35,324 nt of DNA, taken from positions 1 to 35,324 of the forward strand of contig CAMVIX010000010.1 of NCBI GenBank assembly GCA_947167695.1. The letters are read 5' to 3'. This document shows positions 24,201-30,719 of this stretch, piece after piece. The notes beneath the pieces are model-generated. The model saw only the letters and a program-made list of their open reading frames with translations. It did not search any database and was not told where the DNA came from. How positions within the stretch are numbered: the first letter of the stretch is position 1; each line of letters begins with the position of its first letter. Made by a program: the position numbers and the translations under genes. This DNA comes from an uncultured Clostridiaceae bacterium (lineage in GTDB: Bacteria; Bacillota; Clostridia; TANB77; CAG-508).

Positions 24201-24745
24201 TAACAACAAATGCAATACAAGTATATGAATATGCAGAAAATATTGGATTTGATTCAAATGTAGAAACAGGATGGACAACTGAAAATGTAGACCTAAGCAT
24301 ACTAAGCAAAGAAGCACAAGACAATATAAGAGGGGCAACAGGACTAACAGTATTAAAACCAATAGGAAATACACTATATAAATTGTTAGAGCCAGGACAA
24401 GCAACAGAAGCAATGAAGATAACATTAAGTAGAGTATTAACAATAGGAGGAAAAGACGATTTATTATACAATAACTCTGTAGAAATAGTTGAAGCAGGAA
24501 ATGAAGCAGGAAGAAGAAATGTGTATGATGAGAACAAGGCAGATGTATACGGAAACTATGAACCAATAAGCGAAACTTTAACACAAAACGAAACAGAATC
24601 AGATTCAGACACAACAAGCATAGCAGTAACTGCACCAACAGGACTTGCAAACAATCCACATTATGAGTTATGGGCACTTGCAGCAATAATCTTAGTAGGA
24701 GGAATTGTATTAATTAAAAAGATAGCTCTACCTAAGAACAACTAA
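18221..24745 (+). CDS. Giant (2174 aa) cell-surface adhesin with N-terminal thioester-like domain, Cys-rich insert, PT linkers, many Cna_B-type domains, DUF11-like and SdrD-like domains, C-terminal TM anchor
   Basis: DWYCVDQ...SEIQAAIWAG (Cys and Gln thioester-type motifs); repeated VTKTWxDxxxxxxxR...L.A.NNWKYTF..L...Y.V.E...P..Y Cna_B pattern; ISGTVWLDGPEGKQEERDGKLTDI; TAPTGLANNPHYELWALAAIILVGGIVLIKKI. Confidence 0.93.
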   Translation: MKVKKKLLLALVVLMGVLTICGSANATVFVSRILSGTEVSLGANSLSGIPVTFSDVFGGGDWYCVDQSIPFPQNYTAYYNSGGSSSLDKYTAYIVAHGSHSEIQAAIWAGGSLGSGTLYDEAVEYYSNPNNPEYTGTITYYNGQYVLPEQHGTWFCPEHENLNCGVTAGGKWCSGYAIVSTTTRTYTCGTEYNIRYYNGGNPDKSVVVCGKNAQCSANHPCGRDSATRTTYNLTTCAKKRDGSPLCPAHRNTATCLNETTKTWVDKTGTQQNFPVKCGQSWDIEEQIVTSQPLAKVSVSVGPIPTQTPTPTPIPTGAPGSVTISKIWDDGNDADGIRPSSISFSLYLNGGLVNSGSLSGPSWSWTIDSATVAQIESNWGISVGTGVWTVSEDSVPDGYTSSVSGTTITNSHTPSSGPTPPPSSDSTPTPTPTPVPEYSSYIVVYKKWEDNNSTDRPSSITFNINDISDNYPRVNSITIGKRATATQEQLNTFRTSLKNLVYKYNDDANLSLSELKDKLANSGDTLSGWWNGGRIGYDDWADDPITIYRKDPVVTMETAPKDTSVIHYYPAFSRYDSIYKYNTVYGRTNCLDNFENGDYLVIPGTDSKLYNHSSANGVSWGTPGGRGTTIDDWLNLDFNDMPADGASKETIDAWIDLKVQIYKQCVECKWSFEQRFRWIGRDPQSITVTEEVPNKYEATYEKVIGKSYSEASSMYAPAGTSTNYYRVTNTRRKIDVTKVWRDDNANNRKEITVALKANGTTVNTAKLNAANNWKYTFEDIDPDKTYTIEESGVPSGYRSVIVGNASQGFTITNIQQTEVKVTKTWIDASGKDGFRKNVTLKLTGDNGYSRSVTLNLADYQNQGNNWKYTFTNLDKYTVDGKLVKYTVTEENTPSNYVSKVVDNSNEVKTVTNTQVISVPVEKQWIDGGNTSLRSQNIVAILRMNGRDTTNKLTLNADNSWRGTFKDIQKYDTNGNEITYSVREETVPTPYKEIIVAGAVTKTSKSFTIKNVLIDLSLRKYITGVTYVDEAGKQVTQTPGNGMTVNYGTNAASRVPQTDLTNLKNGSATTAKYNHSKDPVDVARGDLVTYTIRVYNEGLVDAAAQEIKDYLPDYMEFDKNYEINGQKINQIYGWNMSTENGKTVLKTSYLNNNARIIGSFNGNELKYQDIQIVLKVKNNTPADQMLVNIAEVSKYGYANNGSIIGTVTEDVDSKPANFPSDKVNNSYEGNGKDGNYVKGQEDDDDFDRVRLTLVDISGTVWLDGPEGKQEERDGKLTDIDMKFENVKVTLNNASKNSKTEIKTNSAGKYVYRRQFANNNYTITFEYPGQEYIPVGYTQLGRNFKAENSGAQELATDRNNLNAKFSEIVKGTSGDRNKGLAKNGNIELNYNYNNHVSNVIKTAKTISGKTVTIADNQNSFYTNSLITARTIQFKGSDAINDGYYSYINLGLMERAQVNLGLMTDVNDVLLTINGKQTTYDYSQRDEKTAIDLSAKSGDIGRVYNHALYSSDYNFRIADYKDYEGDPVVQRKDELEVYVTYKVKVKNYSSKAASVSELKLYYDNTYNYIDSWYSKTAKGNSGSVTWSQGSAQSGYNTMTTATLGNVELAANEEVYVYVRFQIFKDEAGFVRTGEKYIITEITGYRTPEGLIDENSAPNNVAVGNWNEYRDTFEDDTDRAPGLNIYEDKSLIRTMTGFVFEDKANTTGANNVKTGDGIRQDDEELQNNVVVQLIELVKDDSGVTHEYIWQETVTGNGKVEYMDRNGKLHDANTSRQENVETGSYMFREYVPGDYIVRFRYGETEANDIVVLSGQDYKSTTPQALGNNNSNARDNKARRKQVMDYSIDQTYTKSAILTNTGINPTELITNTWMYADTDSNPETLERDAMNIGIKTVNPGSNVNLGLVERPKTKLTISKEVESIKVTNKGIILVDTANNIGKKIEDPRDVYVELDDELINGANMEVTYRIKVSNEGDYDTMYNYFEGDPTYGTEQEQHKYITTNAIQVYEYAENIGFDSNVETGWTTENVDLSILSKEAQDNIRGATGLTVLKPIGNTLYKLLEPGQATEAMKITLSRVLTIGGKDDLLYNNSVEIVEAGNEAGRRNVYDENKADVYGNYEPISETLTQNETESDSDTTSIAVTAPTGLANNPHYELWALAAIILVGGIVLIKKIALPKNN

Positions 24746-24757
24746 ACTAAATAGTTA

Positions 24758-24781
24758 AGGGGCAGGATTAATCCTGTCCCT
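24758..24781. terminator. Hairpin AGGGGCAGGATTAATCCTGTCCCT followed by T tract (family A)
   Basis: Palindrome plus TTTTTT after the adhesin stop. Confidence 0.8.
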
Positions 24782-24984
24782 GTTTTTTCCCAAATCTATT
24801 GCAATTTTCACTAAAATATAATAAAATAACATACATAATATAAGACAAAAGAAAAATTTTTAAGCAAACCTAGGACAATATGTAGAAAACTTTTTGTATT
24901 TACACTACAAGAAATGACAAAAAATAAACACGAGAATATACTAAAATACATACGTAAATACAAATAAAAAAGGTGGCGAGAAAA

Positions 24985-27377
24985 ATGTTTCAAAATATAA
25001 ATGTGGAAATTGAAGACGAGGTTGAAGAAACAAAACCAAGTTCTAATAAAAAAGAAATAATAATAAGCAGAATAAAAGAAATATTTAAATTGAGAAATAT
25101 AATTTATTACATAATATGTTTTGGTGCATCAATGATAAGCTTTGGTGATACTATTTCACCATTTGGCTTAAGCCTGCTTGCTGCAACATGTAGCTGCAAA
25201 ATGCCAGTAGGAGCTTTATATATAGCTTGTCTTGCAGGAACAGCTGTAGGACAAGGCAGACAAGGACTTCTAACATATATACTTACATCACTTGTGTTTA
25301 TAGCTTTCTCGCTTGCATATAGGCCAAAATATGAAAATATGATAAGAAACGAAAAAAGAAAGCTTGGCCCGCATCTGATAATATCAACATTTTTAGTACA
25401 AGCTATGGGACTGATGTTTAAAACATTTTATGTATATGATTTGCTAACAAGCATACTATTTACGGTTGTAACATATATTTTCTACAAAATTTTTACCAAC
25501 TCAATTACGGTAGTAAAAGATTATCGGAGAAAAAACAGCTTTTACGATAGAAGAAGTAATGGGAGCAAGTTTATTGCTTGCAATTGGAGTATCGGCAATT
25601 GGAAATTTTACTATATATGGATTTTCAATAAGAAATATTGCATGTATTTTAATTGTACTGGTATTAGGATGGAAAAATGGCATACTAGTAGGGGCTACTG
25701 GTGGTATAACAATAGGAATGGTACTTGGGATAATTGGCAGAGGAGACCCAATGCTAATTGCAGCTTTTGCAGTATCACGGAATGATAGCTGGCATACTAA
25801 ATAGATTCGGTAAAATAGGAGTAATTGTGGGCTTTTTAGCAGGAACAATAGCTTTAACATTTGTTGCAAATGGAAATGTTGTTGCAATAATACACCTAAA
25901 AGAAATTTTAGTAGCATCTATTGGTTTATTATTAGTACCAAAAAATATAGACATTAATATTACAGATTTGGTTGGAAAAACCAAGCTATTACCTATATCA
26001 AAAGAAAGAATGCTAGAAGAAAATGAAGATACAGTATATAAATTAAATAGCGTATCAGAGACAATTTCAGAAATATCAAAATCATATAAAGAGGTAGCTG
26101 CAACTACAGCAGAATATAATGAAATTCAAAAAGATGACATTATAGATGCAATGGAAGGTATTAAAAATAATGTTTTATATGCAGATATTGTAAATGAAGA
26201 TAATGGAATTTTGGACGAAATATGTGGCATTTTGCAGAATAAAGGCGAAGTATATACACAAGATATTTATGACATTTTTGAAAAGCATAATAGCTATATA
26301 GTGGGTATGGAAGATGATGTTATGCAAGTTGTGAAAATTATAAACAACGCAAGCAAGCATGATTTTGTGTGGGAAAAGCAATTACAAGATAATAACAATA
26401 ACATATCTAGAGGGCTAGAGGGTGTATCAAAAGCAATTAACAATATAGCTGAGAAGATTAGCAAAAAAAGTGAAAAAGGTTTTGAAAAAGAAAAAGAAGA
26501 AATAGAAATACTACTGCTACAAAAGAACATAGATGTATATGATATAGATATAACCAAACAAAAAAATGGAAAAACACAAGTAAACTTATATATAAAGCAA
26601 GACGAAAGCCTATTAGACCAAGCAAACAAATTTCAAAAGGTAGAGGAAGTTTTAGGTAAGGTATTTGGAGAAAAGATGGTGCTACAAAATCAAAAAGAAG
26701 ACTTGCAAACTTATTGGTCAGAGGATAAATTCAAAATTACTGTAGCACAAGCAGGGCAAAAGATGCAAGACTCAGAAATAAGTGGAGATAGCATGCTAAG
26801 ACTAAAAATGGAAGATGGGAAACTACTGCTTGCTCTATCAGATGGAATGGGCTCTGGAAAAGAAGCAAACAAGACAAGCTCTGCTGTTATAAAAATGATC
26901 AAAAGGCTGATGAGTGCAGGCTTTGAAAAAGAAGCGGGGGCAGAGCTAATCAATACATCTATATCAATGAAGGCAAAAAATGAAACATTTGCAAGTTTAG
27001 ATATATCTATATTTGACTTATACACAGGAACATTGGAAGTATTAAAAAACTATGCATGCCCAACATATATAAAACGTGGAAAAGAAGTAAAACTAATTCA
27101 TGCAATATCACTCCCAACAGGAATTTTAAGCAATATTGATTCAGTAGTTTTTGATACAGATTTAAAAAAAGGTGACATTGTTGTTATGTGCACAGATGGA
27201 ATTTTAGAAGCTAATAAAGAAGCTGTAAATAAGGAAGAAGCATTTAAGGAATTTCTGCAAGAGATGCAAACTGACAATGTAAAAAAGATGGCAGATATAA
27301 TCTTGCAAGAGGCAATAGATTACGATTATGGTTTACCAAAGGATGATATGACGGTTATTGTTGCAAAACTAGGATGA
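24985..27377 (+). CDS. spoIIE: Stage II sporulation protein E-like PP2C phosphatase; three ORFs joined through two +1 shifts at CGG 25525 and 25778
   Basis: N-terminal multi-TM, ...VVKDY-G-EKTAFTIEEVMGASLLLAIGVSAIG...FAVS-G-MIAGILNRFGKIGVIVGFLAGT..., C-terminal LALSDGMGSGKEANKTSSAVIKMIKRLM...VVMCTDGILEAN...DDMTVIVAKL. Confidence 0.95.
25525..25527 (+). other. In-frame CGG +1 frameshift site 1 of spoIIE: TAT-C-GGA-GAA
   Basis: Removing C25525 joins the TM region. Confidence 0.93.
25778..25780 (+). other. In-frame CGG +1 frameshift site 2 of spoIIE: TCA-C-GGA-ATG
   Basis: Removing C25778 gives FAVS-G-MIAGILNRFGKIG. Confidence 0.94.
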
Positions 27378-27400
27378 GACATTTGAATTATTACAAAGAA

Positions 27401-27573
27401 GTACCCTATATAGTATTTGTTTTTTACGCCTTGTGTGTCGCAACCTTCCTGTTTTAATATAGGATGGTTGCTCCACTCGCACTTCGCTTCGCTTCGTTTG
27501 TAGCCTTCGCATTCGCTACGGCTAAACTTTGGTCGCTTACGCGGCGTTTCAAAACAAATACTATATAGGGTAC
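27401..27573. repeat. MITE-like element with long terminal inverted repeats GTACCCTATATAGTATTTGTTTT...AAAACAAATACTATATAGGGTAC
   Basis: 23-bp perfect TIRs extending imperfectly; internal hairpins; lies between convergent genes. Confidence 0.75.
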
Positions 27574-27590
27574 TATGAATTACAGTGGTT

Positions 27591-28295
27591 TTATGATAGC
27601 CTAATTATTGCATGAAGCACGTTATTATCGGCATTTTTTACAGCAATTACGTATTCACCGTTTTCTGCGTGGCACATAAACCTGACTTTATCTCCAAGTA
27701 CGCATTGGTGCTTGTATATTACTTCTATGCTTGTAAAACTGGTTTTTTGAGGCAAGGCTTCCTTTGCGAGCATAATATAATTTAGGTTGTTTAAATGCTG
27801 GTTTGTATCAATATCTCTTTTTAAAATGGTATATTCAAAGCTAGTCTCGAAAGAGTCTGGCTCTGTTATTTTTTCGCTTATTTTTTCAAAAACAGATGTA
27901 CAAATTGGTTCAAATGCAGCTTTTATTTCTGAAGTTATTTTTGTAATGTGGTGTGTATCTATATTAAGCAGTACCCATTTAGAACTTGCAATAGCTACTT
28001 TTTTGCCATGTTCATCTGTAACTTCAAAATCACGATAGCAGGAGATATTATCTATTTTCGACGCCCATGTTTTTATATGTAGCTTTGTATTCCAGCCGGG
28101 TCTTGAAACGAATTCTATTTTCCAATTTAAAATAATCCATGCGAGCCTATTTTGGGGAGTATTATTTAATCCAAATCCACGTGAATCTGCGTGCAAGCAT
28201 GCAATTTCCTGTAAATATTTTAATAAGCCGTAATCGCTTAATTGATTATTTGTGTTAATGTCCACGTATTGTATAGTAAAATCGTATTCGTACAT
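27591..28295 (-). CDS. Acyl-ACP thioesterase (hotdog fold)
   Basis: MYEYDFTIQYVDINTNNQLSDYGLLKYLQEIACLHADSRG...AWIILNWKIEFVSRPGWNTKLHIKTWASKIDNISCYRDFEV...DTNQHLNNLNYI. Confidence 0.88.
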   Translation of the reverse strand: MYEYDFTIQYVDINTNNQLSDYGLLKYLQEIACLHADSRGFGLNNTPQNRLAWIILNWKIEFVSRPGWNTKLHIKTWASKIDNISCYRDFEVTDEHGKKVAIASSKWVLLNIDTHHITKITSEIKAAFEPICTSVFEKISEKITEPDSFETSFEYTILKRDIDTNQHLNNLNYIMLAKEALPQKTSFTSIEVIYKHQCVLGDKVRFMCHAENGEYVIAVKNADNNVLHAIIRLS

Positions 28296-28331
28296 AATTC
28301 TTTCCTCCTCGTTTGCATCAAACGTAAATAT

Positions 28332-28651
28332 GTTACTGGATAATAGTTTGCAATACTAGACGAAATATAGCAATTTTTCGGTTCCACTGCGGACGCTTCG
28401 CTATTTTTTGTTGCATAGGAAAAATTGCACCTTTTATGGAGCACAAAGTGCTCCGCTACGAATTATATTGCAAACGTTGTAGCGGAGAACAAGCAAAGCG
28501 CGTTCTCCATAAAGTGGCGAAGCCACCTATGTTCCAATTACCTTTGGAACAGGTTTTTAACCTGCTCCAAAGGTGTGCAAAAAACACCTCGTTTCACCTG
28601 CAAAATTCTATATTTCGTCTATTAAATTTACTAAAGCTATTAGCCAGTAAC
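28332..28651. repeat. Larger inverted-repeat element (GTTACTGG...AGACGAAATATAG // CTATATTTCGTCT...CCAGTAAC) containing a nested family C copy
   Basis: Left arm GTTACTGGATAATAG..AGACGAAATATAG, right arm CTATATTTCGTCT..CTATTAGCCAGTAAC. Confidence 0.7.
28414..28531. repeat. 118-bp family C palindromic element copy 1 (CATAGG...CCTATG ends)
   Basis: 116/118 identical by eye to 32741..32858; nested hairpins. Confidence 0.9.
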
Positions 28652-28735
28652 GTAATTATAACACAAAAATTTATAATTTTGTTGTATTTTAAAAATAAAT
28701 ATGATAACATAGGAAGCGTAGGGAGGTTTTGGCTT

Positions 28736-30249
28736 ATGAAAAATGGAAGAAGATATAATAGCGAAAGAAAATTGAACATGAAAAAAGTATTTGGAGTAAT
28801 AATTGCTATAGCCGTATTAGTTATGATAGTTATATCAATTAAAATGCTTTTAGACCCAAAACAGGAAGAAAAAATTACAGCACAAACATATTATTTTTCA
28901 GCTTATCAAAATGGAAAATGGGGTGTTATAAATTCTACAGGGGCAGAGGTAATTCCCTTTGAATATGAGGAAATGATAATAGTTCCAAATTCCGCAAAAG
29001 ATGTGTTTATAACAACAGTAGATGCAAATTTAGAAGAGCGGAACTTATAAAACGAAGGTATTTAATAAAAATGCAGAAGAATTATTTACAGATTACGATT
29101 TAGTAGAGGCAATAGATAATTATAATTCTGCACAAATTCTTTGGTATGAAGAGAATGTATTAAAAGTAAAAAAAGATGGAAAATATGGGTTAATTAATTT
29201 TGCACGGAGCAAAAATACTAGATACGAAGTATGATGACATATACTCTTTAAAAGGTACTAAAAATAGCTTGATTATTGTGGATGGAGATAAAAAAGGACT
29301 TGCAAGTAATGTAGGGGATATTATAGTACCAGCAGAATATAAAGAAATAAGAGCTTTTGGAGAAGACTATTCAAATGGCTATATTGTAGTAAATGAGAAT
29401 AATAAACAAGGATTAATTGGAACTGATAAAAAGGTAGTTTTAGATACAATTTATGATGAAATAAAAAGTGCTTCAGGTAACGGAATGCATGTTGTAAAAG
29501 AAAACGGAACACTTAAAATCATCAATGAAAATAAAGAAACCGTGCTAGATAGTGATTTTGATGATTGCATACAAATTGATGGAGAGAACTTAGTATTAAG
29601 AAGAGGAGACACAGTAGGAGTTTTAACAATTGACAAAAATGAAAAAATACCATTTGAATATCAAGAGATAAAGTCAATAGGAAATAATAACTTTATTGCT
29701 AAAAAAGATGGTAAATATGGTGTAATAGATGGAACTAATAAAATAGTTCTAAACTTTGATTATGAATATATAAAACAGAGAAAAGATACAGATTTTATTG
29801 AAGCTGATAAAGACAGCACCACAACAGAAATATACGACAAAGATATAAGCTTAAAATTAACAGGAATAGTATCAAATGTAAATACAGAAAAAGGATATAT
29901 TTATATAAGAATAGGAAATGAACAAAAATATTACAACTTTAAATTTGAGGAGAAGGAAGAAAAAGATTTCTTTGCAAATCACACACTATTCTTAAGCAAG
30001 AAAGATGGTAAATATGGTTATAAAAACGCAAAAGGAGAGCTTGTAGTAGAATATATATATGATGATGCAAAGGAACAGAACGAATATGGATTTTGTAGTG
30101 TAAAAAAAGGAAATGTGTGGGGAAGCTTAAATGCTGTAGGAAATGTGGCATTAAAACCAAGTATTATACTAGACAATAATCTAATAATAGATTTCATTGG
30201 AACATGGCATTTAGCAGAAGATTTAAATCTATATTACTTTGAAAAATGA
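28736..30249 (+). CDS. Membrane-anchored WG-repeat protein; three ORFs joined through two +1 shifts at CGG 29039 and 29205
   Basis: MKNGRRYNSERKLNMKKVFGVIIAIAVLVMIV TM anchor; repeats NGKWGVINSTGAEVIPFEYEE, DGKYGLINFA-G-AKILDTKYDDI, DGKYGVIDGTNKIVLNFDYEYI. Confidence 0.92.
29039..29041 (+). other. In-frame CGG +1 frameshift site 1 of WG gene: GAG-C-GGA-ACT
   Basis: Removing C29039 continues VDANLEE-G-TYKTKVFNKNAEELFTDYDLVEAIDNYNSAQILWYEENVLKVKKDGKYGLINFA. Confidence 0.93.
29205..29207 (+). other. In-frame CGG +1 frameshift site 2 of WG gene: GCA-C-GGA-GCA
   Basis: Removing C29205 restores a WG repeat YGLINFA-G-AKILDTKYDDIYSLKG. Confidence 0.94.
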
Positions 30250-30281
30250 TATAGATAAAAGAAATTATAAGGGAGAAAATT

Positions 30282-30660
30282 ATGAAATTATCTTGTGGAA
30301 CAGACATTACAGAAATACCAAGAATAAAAGAAGCAATAGAAAAACAGCGGAGAAACATTTATAAGAAAAATATACACACAAAAAGAAATAGACTATTGCG
30401 AAAGCAAGAAAAATGCGAAATATCAGCACTACGCTGCAAGATTTGCTGCAAAAGAAGCAATATATAAGGCTATATCTCCTCTTTTGCAAGACAAATATGA
30501 AGTGGAGTGGCAAAATGCAGAGATACTAAACAAACCTAATGGCAGACCATACATAGTATTTCATAATGTAAATTTTTTAGAAAGAATAAAAGATATAGAT
30601 ATTTCTATTTCACATTCAAAAGAAAATGCAGTTGTATATGTTGTAGTTGAATATGAGTAA
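30282..30660 (+). CDS. acpS: Holo-[acyl-carrier-protein] synthase, read through a +1 shift at CGG 30348-30350
   Basis: MKLSCGTDITEIPRIKEAIEKQ-G-ETFIRKIYTQKEIDYCESKKNAKYQHYAARFAAKEAIYKAISPLL...EVEWQNAEILNKPNGRPYI...DISISHSKENAVVYVVVE. Confidence 0.95.
30348..30350 (+). other. In-frame CGG +1 frameshift site: CAG-C-GGA-GAA
   Basis: Removing C30348 restores AcpS including the conserved Gly of the 'xGxxF..RIxT' segment and the ARFAAKEA motif. Confidence 0.96.
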
Positions 30661-30672
30661 TATAAATTAAAC

Positions 30673-30698
30673 GGGGACAGGTTTAAAAGCCTGTCCCT
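30673..30698. terminator. Hairpin GGGGACAGGTTTAAAAGCCTGTCCCT (family A)
   Basis: Palindrome after the shifted-frame acpS stop. Confidence 0.7.
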
Positions 30699-30719
30699 TA
30701 GAAACTAAGAGGTAAATTT

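Noticed and set aside
28436-28735. N-terminal extensions of the ORFs beginning at 28436 and 32691 (MEHKVLRYELYCKRCSGEQAKRVLHKVAKPPMF)
   Set aside because: The shared peptide is read-through of the 118-bp non-coding repeat; real starts with RBS are at 28736 and 32877.
2415-30350. Systematic sequencing/basecalling insertion of C before GG
   Set aside because: Would be phase-independent and strand-symmetric; instead CGG is common out of frame with no disruption, GG is everywhere without C, and no sense-strand CCG-associated breaks are seen. Raw reads should still be checked.
2415-30350. Simple reassignment of CGG to another amino acid (as reported for Trp or Gln in some bacteria) or plain unassigned CGG
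   Set aside because: A three-base reassignment would keep the frame; here the frame moves by +1 at every site.
2392-30467. Interpreting the split genes as pseudogenes or independent overlapping ORFs
   Set aside because: All 11 breaks share the same codon and direction, the downstream parts are well conserved, and essential genes are included; decay would give mixed indels and stops.
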